The position numbers and the translations under genes were made by a program. This document shows, piece after piece, positions 45,276-57,482 of a stretch of DNA of 64,000 nt (position 1 is its first letter; the number at the start of each line of letters is the position of its first letter). The DNA is from Narthecium ossifragum (Eukaryota > Streptophyta > Magnoliopsida > Dioscoreales > Nartheciaceae). Below the pieces are notes generated by a model. That model saw only the letters and a list, made by a program, of their open reading frames with translations, was not told the DNA's origin and made no database searches. The stretch is from contig OY986965.1 in NCBI GenBank assembly GCA_963920575.1, positions 27,507,342-27,571,341 of the forward strand. The letters run 5' to 3'.

Positions 45276-48200
45276 AATAAATCTATACTGATAAGCCTCC
45301 TCTAATATAGTGGTTTACTTTTCAACATGTTACTGGTTACTTTCTCACGTCATTGCATGAACTAATAACATGTCATGTAATGTCGGGACTCAAAAGATTT
45401 GTGAGTCACGTATGAATATTAAAAAAATAATATATAATTAAGGAGACAAAGTTCAAATTCAATATCCCTCCTCTGATATCATGTTAAATAACAAATGAAT
45501 CGAAAAGCATATGATTTTGGAACACGTAGTCATGTAACATGTATCTTTTATGTAGCCGTTGTGTGTTTGTTACATATTTGGGCCTAGGAAAAAAAATAGT
45601 AGTACTATCAATTAATAATTAATCATATAACATGATATCAAAGCAAAATTAAAGCATTGCCTCAATTCAATATTTATTTTTAATTCAAATAATTATGGGA
45701 TGTAGTTAGAGTACAATTTAACGATTTGAACTCATACTTTTCCATGATTTAAAGCTTGCAAGTGAATTGGTTATTTATTATACAACGTCATTCAAATAGT
45801 GATAGGTTGAGTTCTTATTCGTGATGGAAGAAATGAACACAATAAACTATCATGTCCAACAACATAGGATCGAACCGATGATGTATTTGTAGCTACTAGC
45901 TACTTGACCTTTCTTCTCTAATGGTCCTAACAACCGTGATTTGAACGACAAATTCAGGGCCCAAAGAATTAGACTCAAATCGAAGTCCGCCACCGAAAGG
46001 CCCAACTAAGATTCCAAAGAGAGGTTGAGAGTCCCACGAGAAGCCCAAGCAATGCCCAATAGTTTATGCGTCTATTGTTTAGAACTGTAGTTCAACAGAA
46101 ATAAGAGACTGCAAACTTTTAATGCAAAGAGGTACCCCTCACTTGGTACAATTAATCCGAAATAAAGAAGGTTACTATACATGCGTCCAGCTTAATTAGC
46201 AGTTGGCATGCATGTTTCTCATCTACCCCAGTCCGTGACCTTAATGGATGGTGAGTTTGAAGCTTATTGAAGCTACCACCATCTTCACACAAGATATATA
46301 TTATCACAAGACCCTTCATGTTTGGCTAAAAGCTAGGTACCCTTCATCACAGCAAGTAACACAAAGCAGTCACTGTGCTCTGTTTTTGCTTCAGAATCAG
46401 AGAAAGATGATTCAACACTACACGGAGTTGGATCCTTGTACATTGAACTGTTTGATTTCAGAGCCTCTGCGTCCGTAGAGCGAGCTATTAGTTGCAACTT
46501 GCAAGGCATTTCAAATTTGTCTTGCCAAAATAATAGCTTCAAGCAGAGCACTTTGGAACTTGGTATGCATATCTTGCAATTAAAAGTAGTTCCATTATAG
46601 GCTGTGGTGTTTCTTTCCAAGTGCGAGTCTGTGGAGTTTCTTCTTCCTCAAAGGATTTTTATATATAGTAACCAATTAATAACATAGCTATTTCTACCAA
46701 CCCATTAATCTTATTTACTCCAAGTAGAAACTCCTGTTTTTTAAAAACATATACTGTGCTGAATCAACAATAAATTTATAAAAATTTGGTGTCAGCTCTA
46801 TAGTGAGCAGTAAAAACTGAACTTATATTCATTTAGGTTCTTTTATTTTTCTCGAGTATGTTTGTAAGAGGAATAAAAAAAAAAGAAATTATATAAGTTA
46901 TTTGAGAGTTTTCTTTGTAACTGACTATAACAAATTTCTAATCTAACCCTTTTTTTATTAGCTTAAGTTTATCAGAGCAGAACTCGAGAGTTCAAATCTT
47001 GACTCCATCGTCTAAGCTAGCCCATACGTTAAAAGAGCGTGTTAGACTGTAATTTAACAACTGAACGATTTAATGCCTCACATATAGGTTTCAAGGACAC
47101 TTAACAATCAAACGAATTAGGTAATTGCATTTTCAGATCAAAGTGGCCTAACAAGGAGAAAAGATTATGAAAAATAAAAAAGAAGAAAGTTGGGAGGGAA
47201 AAAAAGAAAAGAAAATAAAAAACAGAGAGAGAAGCGAAGTTCCAACCACCAATGCAAAAGCAGCAGTGACAGACACCACCAAGGCACCAAACCTATGGAT
47301 GGAGTACGTAGAGATGTCACAAGGTTACTGACACCACCAACAGCAATCTTATCGTCCCTAGAATGCTTCCAAGCCAGGATCATGGCCATGCATGGCCAGG
47401 GCCACCACCCCACCACACCCACATGGGTGGTTGTTTGAACACACACACATGCACACACACGCAACGGATAAAGCCCCCAAAATCTTAAAATTAATTGCCA
47501 TGGGACTATGGGAGGTGAAGTGTAGACATGTGCACTTGCCATGTCTTCTAGGCTTCTAGGAAATTTATTTCATCCGACAAGAGGAGTCTAGGAGAGGAAG
47601 TGCATCACCATAAACTTCTTATCTTTCCACGTTTGGCTGCACCAAGTACATATAAAAAATAAAACTATATAATTAAAATAAGAATAATAAGCTTCAAGAC
47701 TTTATCACTAACGTCCAAACTGAACAAGCGGAGATTATGGGGCTGAAGGATATCTCTATAGTACAAGATTCGGTTCGGTTTGGACTTCACCCAAAAAATA
47801 AGAACAAGGGGAGGCTGATAGCCTGATATCGATATGGGTTTTGTTAGATTGGGTGCAATTAATAAAGATTGGAAGAATATTTTGGCAATGGTCGGCGTGT
47901 CATTTAGTGCATGTGCTCCTAACATGGTATGGGCCATCTATATCTATATATATATATCCCATTTATAAAAGTTTTGTCATTAATTAATTCTGATCACACG
48001 AGAACTATGGTCGGTACTATGATTTTTATTGAATGTAACATGAATTTTAATTATAAAATTTCAATAACAATACTAATAATTGGATGATCCAATCATCGAT
48101 CCCATGCATGAACGAGACAACCACTCGATCTATAATGGCTTCATGGGAAACAAATAGTTCTCATTATACTTCTCGTGAGGTACGGAGGTATCTAAGTTTA

Positions 48201-49062
48201 ATTTTGATGTAAATTCAGACGATTATGCCAACATTATCTTAGGGTTCATTTGAATAGTTATATAAGATTATAGATAAAATATTTGAATATATAAACGGGG
48301 TTTATCCATATTTCTCCTTGATCTAAATGGACCATATCCCTAATTTTATCTAATAAATCGAATCAACCTATGCATGGACACATCAAGTCTGGTGCAGTGC
48401 TCCACCCGCTGCATCTAATTAAGTATCTGATGCAACCATAATTATTATCAAAGAAAAAAGTTTTTCGAAACAATATTAGTGCAGCTCCCAAAACACGTGG
48501 CTTGCCACGTCAGGGTGGAGCTTGGGTTTGAAACGTATTCCTCGTTTAAATCTATGTGGTAATGCCGCATCAGCGGTGCCATATCTCTTGGTTCTATTCG
48601 TGGTGCAACTAGTGTTTTTCCTTTTGAAGTAGCACCAAGGCAATCCGTCGGTTACGTCAACTAAAAGGGCAGCAGGAGAGGCGTGAGTGTAGGTACACGT
48701 CACCCCACCACGTGGAACGTTGACAAGGTGTAACTCCCTGATTTAACTCTCCAACTGTCCACTTCAACCGCCCCAACCAACCAAATCCCTGCTTCATGTG
48801 ATCCTAAACCTATTCCAACCGCTTGTCGTCGCATGGACATTTCTAGTTGCACCCCCGCGTTTCCCCATTAGCCTAAACTCTCTACTACTCTCTAGCATCT
48901 ATCTAATTTATGATTAATTTACTCATCTAATGTTCTGTTCAGGAACAAAGAAAAGAAAAAGAAAACCAAGCAATAGTATCCTTCATCCGATCCAAGGAAA
49001 TTTTATAATAACTTTTTTCACTAAGAATATTTACATTTACGTCGGCGGAAATTGGAATATGT

Positions 49063-49099
<37 letters not shown>

Positions 49100-49111
49100 A
49101 AATAAGAAGAA
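45276..49111. other. Gene-free intergenic stretch
   Basis: Mostly AT-rich with no recognisable gene. Weak minus-strand frames at 46333-46620 and 47165-47542 have no family features. A CA-type repeat is at about 47440-47462 and a (GA)n microsatellite at 49064-49096, next to the Mutator-like element. Confidence 0.55.
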
Positions 49112-49120
49112 AAGAAAGAA

Positions 49121-49398
49121 GGAAATTTTTTTAAAATAATCTTATTTTAATAAATTATTATTAAAATAACCCTCTCCAAAAACTATTTACCGATCTATAC
49201 CTCGTTTGGCCACGTCAGCGCCACGCTGGCGTGGCCTTTCATTTTTTACTCCCGCTGTCAAAGACGTAACTTCAAGTTACGTCTTCAATTGAAGACGTAA
49301 CTTCGAGTTACGTCTTTGACCGTTGACCACCAAGTGCGCCGCGACCAAGTGCGGAGCCTAGAGACACGCCTATTAAGACGTAGCTCCAAGTTACGTCT
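49121..49398 (+). repeat. MULE left TIR with subterminal palindromes
   Basis: Starts ggaaatttttttaaaataat and includes GGCCACGTCAGCGCCACGC. Two palindromic units, ACGTAACTTSRAGTTACGT, lie at about 49265-49316, a related one at 49379-49398. The right TIR (55619-55884) is its inverted copy. Confidence 0.95.
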
Positions 49399-50158
49399 CC
49401 AATTCTAATTACCCCCGACGGCCAGCCCGCCTCCTTCCCCACCCGACACCCTTCTCCTTCTCCAAACCCACCCGACACCCTTCTCCTTCTCGATCTCCGG
49501 TGATTTTCCGGCGATCTTCGTCGCCGGGCGTCCGCATGCGGCCAGCGGGCCCCCTCCTCCTTCCCCACCTGCCCCCCCTCCCAACCGAGCATACCTCCCT
49601 CCCCATTTACTCGTACGGCGCGATTTTCCGGCGTTTCTCCGGCGAAAACACCTCCAAACTTCTGGATCTTCTCCATCTTCCTCTCCAAGTGAGATTTTTC
49701 TTTAAAATTTTAACAATGTATTTGTTATGTAAGAATTAGGGTTTATATATGCAAAATTAGGGTTTTTTAATGCAAAATTGATTTTTTTCAGAGTATAAAA
49801 TTGATTTTTTATGCAAAATTTGATATTGATTTGATTATGCTGTAATGCATCATAATTACTATGTATTTGTTGTTTGAGAATTAGGGTTTACATATGCAAA
49901 ATTAGGGTTTTTTATGCAAAATTGATTTTTTTTTAGAGTATAAAATTGATTTTTTATGCAAAATTTGATATAAATTTGATTATGCTGTAATGCACCATTA
50001 TTACTTCATTGATCTAGAAAATGATATGCTAATTTTTTTCCTAAATTTAGTTCAATTGGTTTATATGAATTCTATTTTCCATATGAATTTTTACTATTAA
50101 CTTGGAATTTCCTTCTAATTGGCTCATAATTGTCATTATATTTGTATTATTTATAGTG

Positions 50159-52905
50159 ATGGATAATGGCATTGTTCCACTATTGTGCCGGATGGACGGA
50201 AATGTGGAATTTAAGGGTAATGCGGGCGATTTTGAGTACATAGGTGGCCGTATAAAACCTAATAGGATACGAAAGAACGCAAGTTATGCAGACTTGAAGG
50301 CTTTAATGTTTGATTTAACTGGATACAATCCAAGCTATTTCGACATTCGCATAACTTGAAGATATCCTATGGGAGAAAACACGTATTGCGGTGTGGACAT
50401 AAAGGATGATAGTGATACTACTGGCATTCTTAGTCTCTAACCGGTCATTCCAAGTATTCAGTTATTCTTGGTGAAAATTGGTGTCGAAGTCAACAATGAT
50501 CCTCCAAGTAACACGGCATTTGGTGAATTTACACGCCTACTACAACGAGGAGACGATTCAATCGATAACGTCTCTCTTGGGTCCTATGGCGCTCCCACAT
50601 TCGGTTATCAAACATCACAGTAAGTAACATATTGTGAAACATTATATGTAATGTTATATATAAGGTATGCCCTTCATTCATGAGTCATTTGTGTCACTTG
50701 TGTATGAACATGCAGGCCTTATCAGCAGGAGGACACATGGTTGACTCATGAATACACGCAATCTACTCCGGGTACATATGTGAGACCCCACACACATAAT
50801 GATTTCGATGCTGGCCCATCGAGTTTTCGTAGAGGCCACCAATATGATGACAATGTCGTAAGCGATCATGGTGACGCTTATATGCCTTCAACATCTCGAA
50901 GTCCCTTGCTAGATGCTGATGTTGCGGACCAAAATGATGATCATGATGATGATTGGATCGAGAATACTGCACTGAGCAATGAGCCATTGCATCATGATGA
51001 AGATATTGACGATCCAATGCCTCTTAGTCCAACACAGTATGAAGAGGAGCTACCAGATGAATTCCCAGATGATGAGTGGGTCGACCGGATGATGCGGCAA
51101 AATACCATACCCGGGGTAATTGAAGATCCGACTCCATTCGAAGGTGAATTTTACAAGAAGCAGATATTCGAGACCAAGGCATCACTTATGCATGCTCTTC
51201 AACAGTATGAGCTTCGGAGGTTTGCAGAACATAGCACCGTTAAGTCAGGGCCAAAGGTGTTGACAGTCAAGTGCTGCAATTCTGATTGTCCTTGGCGTCT
51301 GCATGCGTCAACTTACAAAGAGTCATCTTACTTTCAGGTGAAGAGTTATAGTGGTCCATATACTTGTCGAGCAGGTCTGTTGAATACCAACCACCGCCAC
51401 TGCACTGCACAATTCATATGTGGTATCATACTTGGTGCGGTAAGGACAAACACCTCGATGACTCCCAAAGATATTGTGCAAAGAATCAAAGACGACTATC
51501 ATGTCAACATCAGCTATGCAAAAGCATATCATGCACGTATACTAGCTATGCAGATTATATTTGGTGATTGGAAAGAATCATATAATATCCTGCCTTGGTA
51601 TATGCAAGCAATGGTGGCAGATAACCCTGGTACTGTAGTGAAGCTTCAATCGGAGACTGTGTGCACCGGTGTTGATATATTTGAGCGTGTGTTTTGGTCG
51701 TTTCATCCTACTATCGAGGCTTTCAAACACTGTCGACCCATAATATCTATCGATGGAACACACCTATATGGAAAGTATCTTGGCACTTTATTAGTTGCGA
51801 CGGCAGTGGATGGCAACGATCATTTGATATCAATAGCATTTGCCGTGGTTGAGTCTGAAAATTCCAGCAGTTGGTCATGGTTCCTTGCTCTACTTAGAGT
51901 ATATGTGGTCAGTGGAAGAAGAGGTATAGCTATATTTTCAGACCGACACAGAGCAATCAAAGAGGCAGTAAGGACAGAGTTCCCTCCGCCGTTAGGCTTC
52001 CAGCGATTCTGTATGAGGCACTTTGCAAACAACTTCAGAAGCAAGTTCATGGATGATAATTTGTATAGCTTATTTTGGGCTGCAGCAAAAAAGATCCACA
52101 AGGAGGCATTTGATAAGATCATGGATGGAATTAAAAAGTTAAGCCAGAAGCTTATCAGTGGCTCGTTGCCGCAGAGCCACCGGAAACTTGGGCGTTGTCT
52201 CATGATGATAACAAACGGTTTGGCTCAATGACCACCAATTGGTCTGAAAGTTTGAATAATGGTTTGAAAGGTGTACGAGGTTTGCATATTAAAGCATTAG
52301 TGGCCAAGACCTTAGAAAGGATGAACGACCTCTTCAAGCGTCGTCGTCGTGAGGGCCAAGCAATGACTGGTGAGCTGACACCAGTAGTCGAAGATGTACT
52401 ACGCAAGAATTGCATACTAGCCCAATCATGTCATGTGCAATCATTTGACGGTGGTGAGTACTCGGTGATAGAACGACATGAGGTTACATTTACTGTCAAG
52501 TTATCTGGACAGGGAGGGACATGCAGCTGTGGACAATTTCAGATGATGCTTTATCCATGTCCGCACGTTCTAGCCGTATGCGGTGACATATCGATCAGGG
52601 CTTCGGCATACGATTTCGTTTCACCGTTTTACTCCTCCAGCACGTACAGACAAACATATGCAACTCATTTCCATCCTGTTCGTGGAGATCAACACTGGCC
52701 GGTAGTCGAAGAGTACACATTGCTTCCCCCACATGTGCGGAGGCCGGCTGGGCGTCCGAGGAGTACAAGGCTGCGTAATAGCATGGATGAAGGGAGAGGA
52801 TTGCAACATGTAAGGTGCAGCCGGTGCAATCAATCGGGTCACAACAGGGCTACATGTCGCGAGCCGTTACCTAGCACAGATACACGAGTAATGATGTTTC
52901 TTTAA
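50159..52905 (+). pseudogene. MULE transposase (MURA type), interrupted
   Basis: Exon 1 50159-50619 and exon 2 50716-52905 (GT-AG, phase 2) would encode ~883 residues. Exon 1 has the MuDR N-terminal module (GGRIKPNRIRKNASYADL, YPMGENTYCGVDIKDD) but in-frame stops at 50357-50359 (TGA, probably from TGG) and 50438-50440 (TAA). Exon 2 has an acidic linker, a MULE DDE core (ISIDGTHLYGKY with D at ~51752; IAIFSDRHRAI with D at 51941; probable E in TTNWSESLN, ~52242), a SWIM zinc finger (CSCGQFQMMLYPCPH) and a CCHC knuckle (CSRCNQSGHNRATC). One base is missing near 52142-52144, shifting the frame before AYQWLVAAE. As written it cannot make full transposase. Confidence 0.93.
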
Positions 52906-52999
52906 TTATTGTACTAAATTATATTTCATTGACGACTGTACATATCTTTCATTTTGAACTATATACTAACATTTTTCTTCTACATGCAATAGGGTCGAG

Positions 53000-55230
53000 A
53001 TGGCTCACACGAGGGCCTTTGACCCGAGGCCGTACGAGGGTGAGCCTGGTCCGATTTCAGCAGACGTACTTTGGGACCAGGATAAGCACCGCTCCACGGC
53101 GGTTTGGGATGGCCAGGTAAATGTTAAATTTGTAGAAAATTTATTGTTATTAGCTCTTCATATTTTATTGAAAAAAGCCCCCTACTAACTTTTATGTTTT
53201 ACAAACAGGATGACGATGACCTCGGCCTTAAGTGTACAGAGCACTCACTGCGTTTGCAGTCTTGGCCGATTGTGGATGAGCGTCAGATAGACTTGCTTCG
53301 ACGTTCAGGGTTTTATGTTGTTAGTAGACTGCTGTCGATTCGGATGGATCGGTGTTTGATCACAGCGCTAGTGGAGCGGTGGCGACCAGAGACTACTACT
53401 TTCCACTTGCGACACGGGGAGATGACGATCACACTGCAGGATGTTGGGATATTGATGGGTTTATCTGTTGATGGGGCGGTAGTTTCAGGAAGCACGGCAG
53501 GCATTTGGCATGACATATGCTTGGAGTTGCTCGGTGCTGTACCCGAGGAGGGCCGACCGGCTGTGCTTGAGTTGTCGTGGCTACGTGCTACTTTCGGGCA
53601 TATTGGTCCAGACGCCACGGATCTGTTCGTATATCAGGCTACGCGCGCCTACATCCTATATGTGTTGGGTTGTTTAGTAGTACCTGACGCGAGTGGTTCC
53701 AGGGTAAGTATAATTGCGTATTCATGTTTCATTTATCGATTTATTAGATTAACTAACATAGTCTTTCAATTGTAGGTACATATGAAGTACCTTCCTTTGT
53801 TGCATGATTTGGATATATGTGGACAGTATGCTTGGGGGGCGGCCTGCCTTGCAAATCTCTTTCGGGAGTTATGTAAAGCTTCAAAAGGAGGAAAGCATGA
53901 GATCTCTGGATGCCTTTACCTGCTACAGGTGATTTGTCATTTATATATTATATATAGTTATTTTAAGTATTTTATATTATACCTAATATGAAGTTGTTAT
54001 CACAGATTTGGTCATGGGAGCACCTCCATATTGGACGGCCTGAACTAATGCCGCGACGACCGCTAGCTACCCAACAGCAGACCGAGAAGCGTGATATGCG
54101 TATCATTGAAGGCCCCTTGGCAATCCAGTACGAATTTTTGATTTTTTACAAATATTTTTTGAAGTTTAGTTAGCATTAACATCTAACTCTTGATATACAA
54201 TGCAGGTGGACAGCACCACACAGCGGTAGAGGAAACCCGCATGGCCGTTACTTAGCCTACTACCGAGAGCAGCTGGACAGACAGTTGTCATCTCAGGTAT
54301 TATTGCTCACGATCCAAGATTTTATTAACTACTTTAATGTTCATGTGATCTAACCGACTTTGTATTTTAAATTTGTAGGTTATGTGGTGTCCATATACAC
54401 CGCAGCGTCTAGCACAATTACCGGCTCTCTGTACTGCGGGTTTCGCTATTTGGAGGAGTCATGTGCCGCTCATATGTTTCGATATAGTGGAGATGCATGA
54501 GGCACCACGGGTGATGCGGCAGTTTGGGCTACGACAGGAGATACCATCCCCGGTGACCGAGAGGCTATCACGTGCAAGCCGTCGGGGCAATGCTACTACA
54601 AACTGGGTCACTACACATCACCAGTATATCACCCAATGGGAGGAGCGGCACCAGAGGGTCATTGACGGTGCAGTGGACGATGGTGAGGATCCTGAGTCAT
54701 AGTTGCAGTGGTACTGGGGGATCACCAGGCGGTATGTCAGTAGGCCTAGATTGGAGGACAGAATGGTCCATCAGCCGAACATACACCTTTTACGAAAGAT
54801 GGTAAATATATTTTTTTTGTTGATAATTAAATATTATATTGTGTTAATCTAATCAAATTGTCTAAACTTGCAGTATGACACCGCCGAGGACAGTTACACT
54901 GTCTGCCAAGGTCGTTCTGGGGAGGAGCTCGCCGATCGTTTTGCACCGGTATTCTACTCGATGATGGAGGATTTACGGATTTGCGGCGGAGCTCCTGTTA
55001 GTTCACAGCAGTCGCAGCCGACTACCGAGCATACTACTTTCTATGACATGCCGGTATCTCAAGATTTACCATCATCATATCCAGTCATGGGCACTACAGA
55101 GGAGGATCCAATCGGACATGTTGAGCATAATATCGATATCGGTGCTACGATGGGGGGAGAGGAGGCTGGACCGTCGTTGAGGAGAAAGAAGTTGTCAACG
55201 AAGAAGAAACAAAGAACTTGGAGATTATGA
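53000..55230 (+). pseudogene. Plant mobile domain (PMD, MAIN/MAIL-like) protein gene of the MULE, one premature stop
   Basis: Seven exons (53000-53116, 53209-53703, 53776-53928, 54006-54127, 54206-54296, 54379-54801, 54874-55230) join with correct GT-AG borders and phases to 585 codons. Motifs of the PMD family: TFHLRHGEMTITLQDVGILM, LRATFGHIG, AYILYVLGCLVVPDASG, YAWGAACLANLFRELC, WSWEHLHIGRP, and MWCPYTPQRLAQLP. PMD proteins are nuclear factors in silencing and genome stability when host-encoded (MAIN, MAIL1). The domain also travels in MULEs and retroelements. The only lesion is TAG at 54700-54702, after the PMD core; the frame is open again beyond it (GITRRYVSRPRLEDR). A ~440-residue truncated protein containing the whole domain could still be made. 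It starts 94 bp after the transposase stop, same strand. Confidence 0.9.
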
Positions 55231-55456
55231 CGTTTGATTATTAACGATGTTTGACGTTTGATTTTGATTTATACAAGCACTGCGTTTAGATGTGAATGGG
55301 GTGGGTGTAATCATGTATTGGGTACAGAAATTGGGGTGGATGATTGGTCTGTGATGTTTGGTTTGTGATGTTTTATTTTCAAATTTTGTGTTTGGTTGAA
55401 TGTTTGTACACAGAGTGTCAAATATAACCAAGTGTTGGGTTACTGTGTGTTTTATA

Positions 55457-55884
55457 TTAAACCGTAACTTGAAGTTACGTCTCCTTGGTGGTCAACGGTC
55501 GAAGACGTAACTTGGAGTTACGTCTCCATTAATAGAGACGTAACTCCAAGTTACGTTTTAATACTAACCCCACTAATAACACTAACACTTGGCTTTTTAA
55601 GCCGTTAGTCTTCAAATGAAAACGTAACTTAGAGCTACGTCTTAATAGGCGTGTCTCTAGGCTCCGCACTTGGTCGCGGCGCACTTGGTGGTCAACGACG
55701 TAACTCGAAGTTACGTCTTCAATTGAAGACGTAACTTGAAGTTACGTCCGCGGGAGTAAAAAATGAAAGGCCACGCCAGCGTGGCGCTGACGTGGCCAAA
55801 CGAGGCATAGATCGGTAAATAGTTTTTGGAGAGGGTTATTTTAATAATAATTTATTAAAATAAGATTATTTTAAAAAAATTTCC
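55457..55884 (-). repeat. MULE right TIR and subterminal palindrome cluster
   Basis: TIR 55619-55884 mirrors the left one. Just inside it (55457-55560) are further ACGTAACTTSRAGTTACGT-type palindromes facing both ways, separated by GGTGGTCAACGG. Such subterminal repeats are candidate transposase-binding sites. Confidence 0.85.
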
Positions 55885-55893
55885 AAGAAAGAA

Positions 55894-56200
55894 AGAAAAA
55901 GGAGGGAGGGTTGCATGTGGGTGTGGGGGAGGATGGGGGCCCAATTAGGTTCGGCAGTTGGTGTCCTCGCCGGAACATTTGCATGTGCGCCCCTATTTTG
56001 TATATTTAGTGCATTCCGTTTCGGGGCTTTCGGCCCGCTCCGACGTGAGAACAGCCAACCTGTCTCTTTATTCAAAGAACCCCCTCCTCTCTATATATAC
56101 GCAACCTCTCCAGCCCCTAAACCACACTACCAGACCAAACACACTCTTTGCTAGCTCCACTATCCCTCTCAATCTTGATCTCTATTCTAAGCTAGCTTCA
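55894..56200 (+). promoter_or_regulatory. Expansin promoter and 5'UTR
   Basis: CTCTATATATACGC at 56088-56101 is a strong TATA box, about 105 bp before the ATG. Only ~310 bp separate the start codon from the end of the MULE, so the MULE lies in the proximal promoter. Confidence 0.7.
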
Positions 56201-57059
56201 ATGGCATTGCCAAAGTTCTCCTTCTTCATCTTTACTTCGCTCTCCTTTCTCATAAGAGCCGCCTTCGTCGACTCTTACGGCGACTGGCAGGCGGCCCACG
56301 CCACCTTCTATGGCGGCGGCGACGCTTCCGGCACCATGGGTGAGTGTACACTTTAACAAAGTTGGCATGTTTCCTAATTTAGCAATTAATTAATGACATC
56401 TAGCTAAGTGGGGATATATATGTGTAGGAGGGGCTTGTGGGTATGGGAATTTGTACAGCCAAGGGTACGGGAAGAACACGGCGGCGCTCAGCACGGCGCT
56501 GTTCAACAACGGGCTGAGCTGTGGGTCGTGCTACGAGATGCGGTGCACCAACGACCATCAGTGGTGCCTCCCCGGGTCGATCATCGTCACCGCCACCAAC
56601 TTCTGCCCCCCCAACTACGCGCTGTCCAACGACAATGGCGGGTGGTGCAATCCGCCGCTCCAGCACTTCGACCTCGCCGAGCCGGCCTTCCTCCAGCTCG
56701 CTCAGTACCGAGCTGGCATCGTCCCCGTCTCCTTCAGGAGGTGAGCATTGATCATATAATTACTGGCGGCCACTAAACATTAATTGTTAACTTCAGTACT
56801 ATTCATGGCCAAAAAATCAAAGGATGATCGATCGAGTTTACATACTTATAATCTAGTCTAAGAAGACTTAATTAACCTTAATTGTAACAGATCGCCAGTC
56901 ATACTTGAGTTTAATATTTGAGATCCGTGGAACAGCAACCACCTCATTGATAGAGACACTTTTGTCGACAGCATCACATGGCTATATATCTTTCTCAGTC
57001 CTTGCAGTTTTTGACTAGAAAAATTCTCCAGAGGACTTAATTCAAATTATTAGTTTTCT

Positions 57060-57132
<73 letters not shown>

Positions 57133-57482
57133 TTGTTTGATGGAATTGGCTAATAAAATACATCGATATATAATATAGGGTGCCATGCATGAAGAAAGGT
57201 GGAATAAGGTTCACCATCAACGGCCATTCTTACTTCAACCTCGTCTTGATCACTAACGTGGGCGGCGCCGGCGACGTGCACTCGGTGTCCATCAAGGGGT
57301 CGAAGGGTGGGTGGCAAGCCATGTCGCGGAACTGGGGCCAGAACTGGCAGAGCAACGCGTACCTCGACGGCCAGAGCCTCTCCTTCCAAGTCACCACCAG
57401 CGACGGCCGGACCGTCACCAGCTACAACGCTGCTCCGGCCAACTGGCAGTTCGGACAAACCTTCGAGGGAGGCCAAATCTAA
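56201..57482 (+). CDS. Alpha-expansin (EXPA)
   Basis: Exons 56201-56339, 56428-56740 and 57179-57482 join in phase to 251 residues, the normal EXPA size, with introns at family positions. Signal peptide ~1-24 ([18 protein letters not shown]), then domain 1 of GH45-like fold ([20 protein letters not shown], six-cysteine pattern, and the HFDL signature), then the CBM63-like domain 2 with exposed W residues ([17 protein letters not shown]). Alpha-expansins are secreted wall-loosening proteins acting at acid pH on cellulose-xyloglucan junctions, without hydrolysis. Intron 2 holds a long AT microsatellite. No lesion seen. Coding GC is high, as in the LTPs. Confidence 0.97.
57063..57128. repeat. 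(AT)n microsatellite in expansin intron 2
   Basis: About 33 uninterrupted AT units, ending ~50 bp before the 3' splice site. Confidence 0.95.

Larger units (their letters stand above)
49112..55893 (+). mobile_element. Mutator-like element (MULE) carrying transposase and plant-mobile-domain gene
   Basis: The element is 49121-55884 (6764 bp), flanked by a perfect 9-bp duplication aagaaagaa at 49112-49120 and 55885-55893. Terminal inverted repeats start GGAAATTTTTTTAAAATAAT and extend ~275 bp, with only a few differences and one short indel between the two ends. Both genes inside read rightward. It is the autonomous-type partner of the element at 61321-62937, which has homologous ends. Near-identical TIRs suggest a recent insertion even though both genes carry lesions. 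Confidence 0.97.

Noticed and set aside
46333..46620. 95-codon minus-strand frame
   Set aside because: No family features, ordinary AT-rich surroundings.
47165..47542. 125-codon frame rich in W, L and C
   Set aside because: Reads through A/T and CA repeats; no domain; unlikely codon pattern.
56400..56776. Other-frame open frames over expansin exon 2
   Set aside because: Shadows of the GC-rich expansin coding sequence.
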